14,934 bases of DNA from Muribaculaceae bacterium. GTDB lineage: Bacteria; Bacteroidota; Bacteroidia; Bacteroidales; Muribaculaceae. A program made the translations under genes and the position numbers. The notes under the pieces are model-generated. The model saw only the letters and a program-made list of their open reading frames with translations, was not told the DNA's origin and searched no databases. Below are positions 1 through 6,923 of this stretch, piece by piece. Numbering within the stretch: position 1 is the first letter of the stretch; each line of letters opens with the position of its first letter. The stretch spans positions 1 to 14,934 of the forward strand of contig JAIDUY010000058.1 in NCBI GenBank assembly GCA_029059965.1, read 5' to 3'.

Positions 1-117
1 TACCAGGCAGCCAAGGATGCATCCGACAAAGCCAAGATGTGGGCCATCATCAGCGCCGCCGCATCCGTGGTGTTCGGCATCATCTACTTCTTCATTCTCT
101 TGGCTGCCGGACTCTGA
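1..117 (+). CDS. CD225/dispanin-like membrane protein, C-terminal end (partial)
   Basis: Only the last 38 codons are in the window. They are open in frame 1 from the first base to TGA at 115-117. The visible part has a short polar stretch (YQAAKDASDKAKMW, residues 1-14) followed by one long hydrophobic helix (about 15-38) ending ...LLAAGL. An alternating Ala/Ser/Lys loop followed by a final membrane helix is the usual end of bacterial CD225/dispanin (interferon-induced transmembrane-like) proteins, which have two membrane segments. Their role in bacteria is not established; they are often small inner-membrane proteins next to TM2 or DUF2752 genes, and a DUF2752 gene follows here. The family call rests on this short tail and on the neighbour, so it is moderate. 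The upstream start and first helix lie outside the window. Confidence 0.6.
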   Translation, partial: YQAAKDASDKAKMWAIISAAASVVFGIIYFFILLAAGL

Positions 118-144
118 TTTCGGCAGAACACAGGACGACACAAC

Positions 145-178
145 ACAGAGCCTGCCGGTGCAGGCTCTGTTGCTTTTT
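145..178 (+). terminator. Rho-independent terminator after the dispanin-like gene
   Basis: A perfect 11-bp inverted repeat (ACAGAGCCTGC at 145-155, GCAGGCTCTGT at 160-170) closes a four-base loop CGGT. It is followed by TGCTTTTT (171-178). It starts 28 bases after the stop of the dispanin-like gene, so it fits as that gene's terminator. Its T-run ends only 8 bases before the ATG of the DUF2752 gene, which leaves no room for a normal promoter in between. Expression of DUF2752 would therefore depend on readthrough or on a promoter upstream of the hairpin. Confidence 0.85.
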
Positions 179-186
179 ATGAACGC

Positions 187-570
187 ATGATGACTACGCG
201 CACGCGCAAAATACTCATCTCGGCTTTAGTGCTCGCCGTATTGGCGTGCATCTACTTCTTGGTCAGCCCTATGGAATCGGTGTGGATGCCCAAATGCATG
301 GTCAAAACGCTTACGGGCCTCGACTGCCCCTCGTGCGGCGCGCAGCGAGCCTTCCACGCCGCCCTCCACGGCCACTTCGCCGAGGCGCTGCGCTACAACT
401 TCTTCCTCCTTGTCGGCCTGCCCTACCTCGTCGCGGCAGTCGTGGCCTCGGCCGGCAGCGGAAAGGTGTCGCAGTGGGTAAGGAGCCACCTGCTCTGCCC
501 TCCGATGCTGTGGCTGTACGTAGCCCTCTACGTCGCCTGGATGATAATCCGCAACATCCTCGGCATCTGA
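187..570 (+). CDS. DUF2752 domain membrane protein
   Basis: This 127-residue protein matches DUF2752. It has a hydrophobic N-terminal segment (about 9-27), the hallmark CPSCGAQRA motif (47-55) followed by a His- and Ala-rich stretch with AALRYN-like spacing (HFAEALRYNFF, 63-73), and two more membrane segments (about 72-88 and 105-125). The family is usually 100-150 residues, so it looks complete. Its function is unknown. The two cysteines in the CPSC motif could bind metal or form a disulfide, but that is inference. Two adjacent ATG codons (187 and 190) could each start translation. The gene lies 69 bases after the dispanin-like gene, an association seen in other Bacteroidetes, and directly after a terminator hairpin. 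It ends in TGA. Confidence 0.85.
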   Translation: MMTTRTRKILISALVLAVLACIYFLVSPMESVWMPKCMVKTLTGLDCPSCGAQRAFHAALHGHFAEALRYNFFLLVGLPYLVAAVVASAGSGKVSQWVRSHLLCPPMLWLYVALYVAWMIIRNILGI

Positions 571-634
571 CCCGGGCTATCGGGCCTGAGGCCTTTCTAA
601 CTTTTTGCCATCACGTGTGTTTTAAAGAATAGAC

Positions 635-665
635 GGACGCTGGAGCTCCATCCCCTCCGGCGTCC
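635..665 (+). other. Hairpin in the leader of the NADH dehydrogenase gene
   Basis: GGACGCTGGAG (635-645) can pair with CTCCGGCGTCC (655-665) over 11 positions, with one G-T wobble and a nine-base loop. It is followed by TGTCCTCTTT rather than a clean T-run. It lies in the 118-base gap between DUF2752 and the ndh gene, ending 23 bases before the ndh ATG. It could be a weak terminator for the gene before it or a structured 5' leader for ndh; the sequence alone does not decide. No convincing promoter is visible in this gap. Confidence 0.45.
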
Positions 666-688
666 TGTCCTCTTTACTTCCTCTATCT

Positions 689-1966
689 ATGGACAAAAAG
701 AAACTGGTGATAATAGGCGGCGGATTCGCCGGACTGAACGTGGCCAAGAAGGTCGACAAGTCGATGTACGATGTCGTCATCCTTGACCGCAACAACTATC
801 ACAGCTTTCCGCCTCTTTTCTATCAGGTGGCCTCGTCGGGTCTCGAACCGGCGAGCATTTCGTTCCCGCTGCGCCGCGAGGTGACGCGACGCTGCTACCG
901 CGGCTGCTCCTTCCACATGGGCGAGGTCAAGTCAATCGACTGTGCCTGCAAGACTGTCAGCACCCGCTTCGAGACTCTGCACTACGATGTCCTTGTCATC
1001 GCCGCCGGAACGACCAACAATTTCTTTGGAATAGCTGACCTCGAGAAGCATGTGTTCACCCTCAAGAGCACGCCCGAGGCCATACGGTGCCGCAACGAGG
1101 TGCTCGACCGTCTGGAGCGCGCTTCGCTGTGCTCCGACCCCGAACGCAGGCGCAGTCTGCTGACATTCCTTGTTGTCGGCGGCGGCCCCACGGGCGTCGA
1201 AATTGCCGGAGCACTGGGCGAAATGAAGCGTTTCGTGCTGCCGCGCGAGTATCCGGGCATCAGTCCCGACGATGTAAAAGTGATACTTGTGGAAGGTACC
1301 GACCGCGTGCTGCACACCATGAGCGAGGACAGCAGCGGGAAGGCCTGCGAGGCGCTGCGTCAGCTGATGGTCGACATACGCCTCGGACAGACCATGAAGA
1401 GCTATGCCGACCGCACGGTGACTTTCGCCGACGGCACGACACTGCGTGCCGACACCGTCATCTGGACTGCCGGCATCACTGGCGTTGGCTTCAAGCTCGA
1501 GGGCACGGAAGTGAAGGCTTCGTTCGGCGGACGTTTCGAGGTCGACGAGTTCAATGCGGTCAAGGGTCTCGACGACGTCTATGCCATCGGCGACATCTCC
1601 CTTGCCATGAGCGAGAAGTATCCCAAGGGTCATCCGCAGGTGGCGCAGGTGGCCATACAGCAGGGACGCCGTCTGGCCGAAAACCTTAACCGTCCCGACC
1701 GCCGCGAGCCGTTCGAATACCGCGACAAAGGCTCGATGGCCACCATCGGGCGCAATCGTGCCGTAGCCGACATGGGCAAGATGCACCTGCACGGACGCAT
1801 CGCCTGGATGGCTTGGATGTTCATACACCTTATCTCGCTGTTGGGTATGCGCAACCGTATGGTCGTGCTGGTGAACTGGATATGGAACTACTTCACCTTC
1901 TCGACGGGTCTGCGACTGCTGTTCAGGCCCAACCGCTACCCGCTGCGCTCATACTGGGACGAATAA
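689..1966 (+). CDS. ndh: Type II NADH dehydrogenase (NADH:quinone oxidoreductase)
   Basis: This 425-residue flavoprotein should pass electrons from NADH through FAD to the membrane quinone (menaquinone in Bacteroidales) without pumping protons. The FAD-binding GGGFAG motif is at 10-15. The NADH-binding Rossmann motif GGGPTGVE is at 164-171, ending in the acidic residue typical of NADH use. The second FAD contact AIGD is at 299-302, and the quinone-site signature AQVAIQQG is at 319-326. The C-terminal part (about 370-415) is Trp- and aromatic-rich and amphipathic to hydrophobic, as in NDH-2 membrane anchors. Length and motif order match the family. ATG at 689 gives the Rossmann fold its normal distance from the N-terminus. 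The GNAT gene begins 11 bases after its TAA, suggesting one transcript. A generic FAD-dependent oxidoreductase is the only serious alternative, and the AQxAxQQG motif argues against it. Confidence 0.93.
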   Translation: MDKKKLVIIGGGFAGLNVAKKVDKSMYDVVILDRNNYHSFPPLFYQVASSGLEPASISFPLRREVTRRCYRGCSFHMGEVKSIDCACKTVSTRFETLHYDVLVIAAGTTNNFFGIADLEKHVFTLKSTPEAIRCRNEVLDRLERASLCSDPERRRSLLTFLVVGGGPTGVEIAGALGEMKRFVLPREYPGISPDDVKVILVEGTDRVLHTMSEDSSGKACEALRQLMVDIRLGQTMKSYADRTVTFADGTTLRADTVIWTAGITGVGFKLEGTEVKASFGGRFEVDEFNAVKGLDDVYAIGDISLAMSEKYPKGHPQVAQVAIQQGRRLAENLNRPDRREPFEYRDKGSMATIGRNRAVADMGKMHLHGRIAWMAWMFIHLISLLGMRNRMVVLVNWIWNYFTFSTGLRLLFRPNRYPLRSYWDE

Positions 1967-1977
1967 ATCTGCAAACT

Positions 1978-3036
1978 ATGGGACGAGCCAAACAATTACG
2001 CGAGATATTCGCCACTTCGTTCGACGATTCGGCAAAGTGGCAGAACTGGTTCTTCGGCACTGTGGCCACCGACGACAATGACGCCGTGGTGGTGCACAAC
2101 GAGTCGGGACGCCCCATGAGCGCCCTGTTCATGCAGCCGTACACCTTCGCCTATGCCGGAGCGGAGCTCCCGTCGGTCTATCTGAGCTGTGTGGCCACAC
2201 GCCCCGAGGCCCGCGGCAAAGGATATGCGTCGAAGCTGATGTTCGAGGCGATGAAAACCGCGCTCGAACGCGGCGCGGTTTTCGCCGAACTCATCCCCGC
2301 CAACGAATCTCTCTACCGGTTCTACTCGCGCTTCGGCTTCAGCGGATGCGTCTATGCCGCCGAGGAGCGGTACACCTCCATACATGCCTTCCGCGATGAC
2401 GGAGCCGAAGTACTCGAACCTGATGCCGCTCAGCTCCGCGCCCTCGAGCGTGAGTTCGGCTGCGGCGTCATCCACTCCGATTCAGACTACAGAAACATAT
2501 ACGACGACCTCATGCTGGAATCGACCGGCGAAGTCGTCAGCGTCCGCACGCCCGGCGGCGCCAACGCATTCCTTTTCGCCTTTTACAATACCTCAAAAAC
2601 CGACAGCGGCGTCACCGTCCGCAGTCTTATGGCCGAAAACGAAGAAGCAGCCGACGCCGCTCTTGCCGAACTGCGCCGCCGGGTTGGCGAACGCTCCATA
2701 GCCGTGTTTCGCCCCGCGAGACATGAACCGCAGGCTCGCCTGCATCCACGCGGAATGATCCGCATAGTCAACGCCGAGGCTGTCCTTGGCGCCCTCGCCG
2801 CCGCCAATCCGCAGTTGCACCACTGCATCAGGCTCACCGACAGCCAGCTGCCGCATAACAGCGGGGTCTATGTCATACGCGACGGAGCCTGCACCCGCAG
2901 CGAATCCGCGCCGCGGCACATCGACCTCGACGTGACGTCCGAAACGCTGTGCGCCATCCTGTTCAGCGCGCCGGCCACGGGCAATATATTCTCGCTGCCT
3001 ACACGTCGGCCCTACATGTCCATGATGCTGGACTGA
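1978..3036 (+). CDS. GNAT family N-acetyltransferase
   Basis: The protein is 352 residues when started at ATG 1978, 11 bases after the ndh stop. The frame is open further upstream, but that part overlaps ndh and is not protein-like. The N-terminal half is a GNAT domain. The strand-turn SCVATRPEARGKGYASKLM region carries the acetyl-CoA pyrophosphate loop RGKGYA (79-84), and ANESLYRFYSRFGF (108-121) is the typical following helix and strand. About 220 residues remain after this, far more than a simple GNAT of about 150. Size and layout resemble the Eis-like class (GNAT, second GNAT-like fold, sterol-carrier-like end), although no clear second acetyl-CoA loop is seen. The chain ends YMSMMLD. The substrate is unknown; Eis-type enzymes acetylate amines. 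It should be cytosolic and co-expressed with ndh. Confidence 0.85.
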   Translation: MGRAKQLREIFATSFDDSAKWQNWFFGTVATDDNDAVVVHNESGRPMSALFMQPYTFAYAGAELPSVYLSCVATRPEARGKGYASKLMFEAMKTALERGAVFAELIPANESLYRFYSRFGFSGCVYAAEERYTSIHAFRDDGAEVLEPDAAQLRALEREFGCGVIHSDSDYRNIYDDLMLESTGEVVSVRTPGGANAFLFAFYNTSKTDSGVTVRSLMAENEEAADAALAELRRRVGERSIAVFRPARHEPQARLHPRGMIRIVNAEAVLGALAAANPQLHHCIRLTDSQLPHNSGVYVIRDGACTRSESAPRHIDLDVTSETLCAILFSAPATGNIFSLPTRRPYMSMMLD

Positions 3037-3068
3037 TTTGCCGATGCGGGATATTTTATGTAATTTAG
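3037..3068 (+). promoter_or_regulatory. Bacteroidales-type promoter for the TPM gene
   Basis: TTTG at 3037-3040 and TAATTTAG at 3061-3068 are 20 bases apart. The Bacteroides sigma-ABfr consensus is TTTG near -33 and TAnnTTTG near -7 with 19-21 bases between, so the second box matches 7 of 8 defined or free positions. Transcription would start near 3075, about 20 bases before the ATG at 3097. The first box starts at the base after the GNAT stop, so the TPM gene can be transcribed apart from ndh and GNAT. Confidence 0.65.
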
Positions 3069-3096
3069 CAAAATTAAACCCCAGCCTACCTCCACG

Positions 3097-4299
3097 ATGA
3101 CCAAAAGACTCGCCATAATAGTGACACTTCTCGTCACAGCCTGCGCCGCCATGACGGCGCGCACCTATACGCCCGAACAGATTCCGAACGTCCACGTCGA
3201 GGACTCGACCCGCTTCGTGTCCAATCCGGACGGCATCCTGTCGGGCGCCACCGTCGCCAGGCTCGACGCCATGCTGCGCGACATCAGGCATACGTCGTCG
3301 GCAGAGGCCGTCATAGTGGCCGTCGACGACATCGAGGGCGGCGACATCGACGGCTTCGCCACGGAACTGTTCGAACTGTGGGGACTCGGCAAGGACGACA
3401 AGGACAACGGCCTGCTCATCCTAATTGCCAAGGACATACGCCGGGCCGCCATCCGCCCGGGCTACGGCCTCGAGGGCGTGCTGCCCGACATTACCTGCGG
3501 CCGCATACTGCGCGAGAAAATGTTCCCCGAATTCAGGGAGGGCGACTATGACGCCGGCGTTCTGGCCGGCACGGAAGTCATCGAAAGTATTCTGACCAAT
3601 CCCGAAGCCGTTGACGAGATAATGAGCCGCGAACGCGACGTCGACACTCCCGGAGCTTCGGACGGCGACGAGTTTTTCTCGGTCTATCTTACTTTCGCCG
3701 CGATAGCGGCGGCGGCAATGCTGCTGTGGCTGTGCGCACTCCTGTTCACCACCCGCGGTCTCGACCGCCACGAACGCTACGTGAAACTGGTGCGCTATCG
3801 CCCTGTGTTCCTCATCGTCACCTTCCTCGGCATAGGCCTTCCGCTCGTGGCCTCGATACCACTGGTCCTTCTGTTGCAGTACTGGCGTAACTCGCCGCGC
3901 ATATGCAAGCGCTGCGGCACAAAGATGAAAAAACTCGACGAGGAGACCGACAACCATTACCTCGACCCCGGTCAGGACCTTGAGGAAAGGCTCGGCTCGG
4001 TGGACTACGATGTATGGCTCTGCCCCAAGTGCGGCGAAGTCGACATCGAGGCCTACGTCAGCAATTCGTCGGTCTACAAGGAATGTCCGCGCTGCCATGT
4101 GCGCGCCTACTCGCTGCGCAACCAGCGCATACTTGTCAACCCGACCACTTCGTCCGAGGGCACGGGCGTGCGCGAATATCACTGCCGGGCCTGCGGCTAC
4201 GACCACGACGAGAACTTCCGCATCCCGCGCAAACAGGACGACTCGGCACTGCTGGCAGCAGCCGTAATAGGCGGGGCCGCTTCGGGACGACGGGGCTGA
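3097..4299 (+). CDS. TPM-domain membrane protein with four CxxC pairs
   Basis: The 400-residue product starts with a signal sequence (about 1-21). VTAC at 13-16 also resembles a lipobox, so lipoprotein processing is possible. The TPM (TLP18.3/Psb32/MOLO-1, former DUF477) domain spans about 39-168. It includes VSNPDGILS (41-49), the family's DNGLLILIA-type strand (103-111) and RPGYGLEG (120-127). Two membrane helices follow (about 195-218 and 237-261). The last part holds four CxxC pairs at 270/273, 309/312, 330/333 and 363/366, suggesting two zinc ribbons on the cytosolic side. The domain is known from phosphatase-like and photosystem II repair proteins, but the bacterial function is unclear. 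The family usually ends in a Gly-rich tail; here TGA at 4297-4299 stops translation just before one. It has its own promoter and lies 60 bases after GNAT. Confidence 0.85.
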   Translation: MTKRLAIIVTLLVTACAAMTARTYTPEQIPNVHVEDSTRFVSNPDGILSGATVARLDAMLRDIRHTSSAEAVIVAVDDIEGGDIDGFATELFELWGLGKDDKDNGLLILIAKDIRRAAIRPGYGLEGVLPDITCGRILREKMFPEFREGDYDAGVLAGTEVIESILTNPEAVDEIMSRERDVDTPGASDGDEFFSVYLTFAAIAAAAMLLWLCALLFTTRGLDRHERYVKLVRYRPVFLIVTFLGIGLPLVASIPLVLLLQYWRNSPRICKRCGTKMKKLDEETDNHYLDPGQDLEERLGSVDYDVWLCPKCGEVDIEAYVSNSSVYKECPRCHVRAYSLRNQRILVNPTTSSEGTGVREYHCRACGYDHDENFRIPRKQDDSALLAAAVIGGAASGRRG

Positions 4300-4359
4300 T
4301 TCGTCTGAGGCGGATTCGGTGGAGGTGGTTTCGGTGGCGGTGGCTTCGGCGGTGGCTCT
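4300..4359 (+). repeat. 15-base tandem repeat encoding Phe-Gly4 units
   Basis: Four units of 15 bases start with TTC at 4300, 4315, 4330 and 4345. Units two and three encode FGGGG, unit four FGGGS. Unit one reads F-V-stop-G-G, so the repeat phase runs straight through the second TGA. The period holds without insertions or deletions, which argues against a frameshift as the cause of the stops. Third-base differences between units show that this is an aged coding repeat rather than a fresh slippage product. Confidence 0.75.
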
Positions 4360-4392
4360 ACCGGCGGCGGCGGCGCCAGCGGCGGATGGTAA
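4300..4392 (+). other. In-frame Gly-rich tail of the TPM protein, cut off by two TGA codons
   Basis: Directly after the TGA at 4297-4299 the same frame reads Phe-Val, a second TGA (4306-4308), then 27 sense codons and TAA (4390-4392). Of these 27 residues 19 are Gly and 3 Phe, and the end reads STGGGGASGGW. Gly-rich ends closing with GGGGAS and a final Trp are typical of TPM proteins such as E. coli YgcG (known from the family, not checked here). Both TGAs differ from the Gly codon GGA by one base and sit where the repeat would place Gly. The simplest reading is a tail lost through recent nonsense changes; stop readthrough or a sequence error remain possible. Other genes here end normally in TGA, so a general recoding is not supported. 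Confidence 0.7.
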
Positions 4393-5844
4393 TCACTCGC
4401 GCAGACGGCGGCGCAGAATGACGAACGATACAATTATGCTCGCCGCCGTAAGCACGCAAAGCACTATCGTGCCGGCGGTATTGCCCGGTATGGTCAGTGC
4501 AAACCCCGCCGCAGCCGCAAGCAGACAGAATATGTTTACGCGCCACACCCTTGCGCTATAGGCAAATCCATAGGTGCGCCGACACACGGTATATGTGACA
4601 GCGATGTCTATGAGCATACGCACCACAAGACTCACACCCAGACCGATAAGCCCTAAAAGATAGAAGAACAGCACGCTGCAACCTATCCACAGCAGATTCG
4701 TAAGCACAATCTCCAGCCACACATAAACCTTGCGGTTGTCGTTGGCGATGAATATATAGCCGAGAGGGAAAGATACGGCCTGCAGAAGCACTCCGAACCC
4801 AAGCCAGCGCATGAGCGGAATAATCATCAGGAATTGGTCGGTCAGAAGTATTCTGATGACAAGGGGCGTGGTAAGAATTAGCAGAAGTACAAGCGGCGTC
4901 ACAATGAGAATCACAACTTCCGACTGGCGGTTGACGACGTCGCACATCTTCTGTCTGTCCTTGCATACTGCCGAAAGCCTCGGGAAATAATCGAGCGCCA
5001 GAGCGCTGAACACCACTCCGACGTACTGATTGGTCACCGAGTTTGCCGCCTGGAAAAGACCGATGACTTCCACCGAGCCCATGTAGCGTATGAAGGCATT
5101 GATGAGGTAGTTGGTCAGTGTTCCGCTCAGAGAGCCGAGCATGAGCACAAGCCCCAGCGACAACAGCTTGCGCGCAAGGGGGCGGCGGTCGGCGACACAC
5201 AGCTCAGCCTTGTCCACCCGTACTGACTTCCGGTAGGAGATATAGTAGAACATGAAAACCGTGAAGGCCAGTATGACCATGGCGGGCACGATGCCGCGCG
5301 TTCCGAAGAAATAGTACAGAGGCACTCCGCAGATCAGTCCGGTGAGGCTGCCCACAAGCGATGCCTTCGACAGCCGCCGCACTTCCGACATGCCCTGCAG
5401 GATGGCAAGAAAGCCAGAACCGGCAATCGACAGGCCGACGCTCAGCGACAGGATGACGAAACCGAGCGTATAGCCGTAGGTTCCGAATGTCCATTTGCTG
5501 AGCAAGGGCGAGAGACAGGCGCACGCAACAGCACCGAGCAGCGAAGTCAGCAATATGAGCCTCAGCACCACATTCATCACCGTAGCCAGACGCGAACGGT
5601 CGTCACGGCACGAGGCTATCTCCTTGACAAGAGCGAGATTGAGACCGAGACCCGCAAACTGCTGCAAGGTTGCCGTCGACGAGGTGAACAGCGACGATAT
5701 GCCCATGCCCTCCGGTCCGAGGAACATGGCCACGAACTTGCCGCGGACAAGGTTGACCAGGATATTGAACACCTGCACGCCCCCGAAAGCCGAGATGCGC
5801 TTCAGTATGTTGCCATAGCCGTTTTCTTTCTCTATATCAACCAT
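4393..5844 (-). CDS. O-antigen/polysaccharide flippase (MOP superfamily, Wzx-like)
   Basis: This polytopic inner-membrane protein should flip lipid-linked glycan units to the periplasm. ATG at 5844 gives 483 residues. A TTG three codons earlier is also open, but ATG fits better and leaves 14 bases after the previous gene. The N-terminal part has the family-typical GGVQVFNILVNLVRGKFVAMFLGPEGMG pattern (a first helix, then a loop with GPEGMG), followed by SLFTSSTATLQQFAGLGL. Twelve or more hydrophobic segments follow, evenly spaced, with short charged loops. The chain ends in a basic tail (RRRLRE). The size agrees with O-antigen translocases. It is the last gene of the minus-strand series and follows two glycosyltransferase genes, so it probably exports their product. 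Its TGA (4395-4393) abuts the TAA of the TPM tail on the other strand, and no terminator is seen between them. Confidence 0.88.
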   Translation of the reverse strand: MVDIEKENGYGNILKRISAFGGVQVFNILVNLVRGKFVAMFLGPEGMGISSLFTSSTATLQQFAGLGLNLALVKEIASCRDDRSRLATVMNVVLRLILLTSLLGAVACACLSPLLSKWTFGTYGYTLGFVILSLSVGLSIAGSGFLAILQGMSEVRRLSKASLVGSLTGLICGVPLYYFFGTRGIVPAMVILAFTVFMFYYISYRKSVRVDKAELCVADRRPLARKLLSLGLVLMLGSLSGTLTNYLINAFIRYMGSVEVIGLFQAANSVTNQYVGVVFSALALDYFPRLSAVCKDRQKMCDVVNRQSEVVILIVTPLVLLLILTTPLVIRILLTDQFLMIIPLMRWLGFGVLLQAVSFPLGYIFIANDNRKVYVWLEIVLTNLLWIGCSVLFFYLLGLIGLGVSLVVRMLIDIAVTYTVCRRTYGFAYSARVWRVNIFCLLAAAAGFALTIPGNTAGTIVLCVLTAASIIVSFVILRRRLRE

Positions 5845-5858
5845 CGCCGACAACAGCT

Positions 5859-6923
5859 TTAGAAAACATGATCCACGAACGGCACGCCGCCGACCTCGGC
5901 GGCGAAACGCGGAAATCCGGATTTATACATCCGGCCTGTACGCATCAGATAGACCTTCGATGCGCGCATGATGAGCTGCTGGTCGACGAAGGTCTTCATC
6001 CAAGCGTCGGGAGCCTTCTCCTTGAGCAGGTCGACATTGCGCACATCGCCCGGCACGACGTAGATTCGCTGGTCGAGTCCGCGGACATGGTCGAGGTATC
6101 TCTTGCTGTCGCTGGTCACAAGTATGCGCTGTCCGGCCGGCACTTCGGCGGCAAGGCGCAGGAACTCCGCGTCGACACGGGCAATGAGACTGTCGGCTTC
6201 CTCAGGGCTGAGAGTCACCTGAAGCCAGTCCTTGAAGTCGCCCAAAAGCTGCAGAAAGCGGAACGTGAAGACGGTGTATGGGGCGCCTATCGCCTCAAGG
6301 TTTTTGTCGACCTCGGCCTGCAGAGCCTTGCCGGGCTTGAAAACCTCGCGATAGAGCCCGGCATAGTGTCCGATGCCGTTGTCGCCATTCGTAAAGATGT
6401 GCGTCTGCGGCTTGCGATTATGCAGGGCTGCCTTAAGGCGCATCCAGCTGTGCGAGTTGGGGACATCCTCGATTATCAGCGGGAAGACCTCGTCCGTATT
6501 GCGGCAGAGTTCTTCGGGTTTTATCCTCCAGTCGAAGGTAGCAGGCTCAAGGTAGTCCTCGAGACAGAAGGGACTTGTCCACGAAATGTAGAAAGGGATG
6601 CCGCGTCGGCGCGCTTCGCGATATGTGGTGAGAATGCCGCGCATACGGTCGGTAGGACCGCCGTGATAGAGGGTTCCGTCGCATATGCACACGATGCCCT
6701 CCTTGGCTACATGACCGCCTCCGGCCGTATAATATTTGGCGCAGTATTCGCTGTTCTGCGAACCGGGCTTGAACTTTTTCCGCCACAGATAAGTTACCTC
6801 ATGAACCTGACGCGCAAAGGCAAGAGAGTCATAGCAAAAGCCACGGACAACCTGAAAGGGACGGCCTCCATAGCGGCGGCCGAGGCTCCCGACCATTTTT
6901 TTCAGTCGTATCAGCGGATTCAT
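5859..6923 (-). CDS. Putative glycosyltransferase, fucosyltransferase-like (NodZ/GT23-like)
   Basis: I do not recognise this 354-residue protein with certainty. It has no signal peptide or membrane helix; the N-terminus is basic (MNPLIRLKKM). Near residue 88 it has GGPTDRMRGI followed by an Arg-rich helix and an FYISW strand. This resembles the GGLGDRLRG loop that opens many fucosyltransferases of the NodZ / O-fucosyltransferase fold. Further on are VFTFRFLQLLGDF (218-230), VTSDSKRYLD (269-278), which resembles the later donor-binding strand of that fold, and VDQQLIMRASKVYLMRTGRMYKSGFPRFA (313-341), which could be the final nucleotide-sugar contact region. Its ATG overlaps the stop of the GT2 gene (ATGA at 6923-6920), and a flippase follows, so a role in surface glycan synthesis is likely. 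A polysaccharide pyruvyl transferase or another GT-B enzyme would be an alternative. Family assignment is inference. Confidence 0.55.
   Translation of the reverse strand: MNPLIRLKKMVGSLGRRYGGRPFQVVRGFCYDSLAFARQVHEVTYLWRKKFKPGSQNSEYCAKYYTAGGGHVAKEGIVCICDGTLYHGGPTDRMRGILTTYREARRRGIPFYISWTSPFCLEDYLEPATFDWRIKPEELCRNTDEVFPLIIEDVPNSHSWMRLKAALHNRKPQTHIFTNGDNGIGHYAGLYREVFKPGKALQAEVDKNLEAIGAPYTVFTFRFLQLLGDFKDWLQVTLSPEEADSLIARVDAEFLRLAAEVPAGQRILVTSDSKRYLDHVRGLDQRIYVVPGDVRNVDLLKEKAPDAWMKTFVDQQLIMRASKVYLMRTGRMYKSGFPRFAAEVGGVPFVDHVF

Noticed and set aside
571..606. Terminator after DUF2752 (CCCG...CGGG and GGCC-TGA-GGCC followed by T-rich bases)
   Set aside because: Stems are only four base pairs and the T-run is set apart from them.
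4297..4308. Global reassignment of TGA to Gly as an explanation of the TPM tail
   Set aside because: Many genes here, including dut, the flippase, GNAT and asparaginase, stop at TGA at the expected family length.
4197..4433. A Pro-rich minus-strand frame near the end of the TPM gene
   Set aside because: It is the complement of the Gly-rich tail (GGN codons read as Pro) and overlaps the end of the flippase.
5845..5853. TTG at 5853 as the flippase start
   Set aside because: ATG at 5844 is three codons on, keeps the whole domain and is the more usual start codon.
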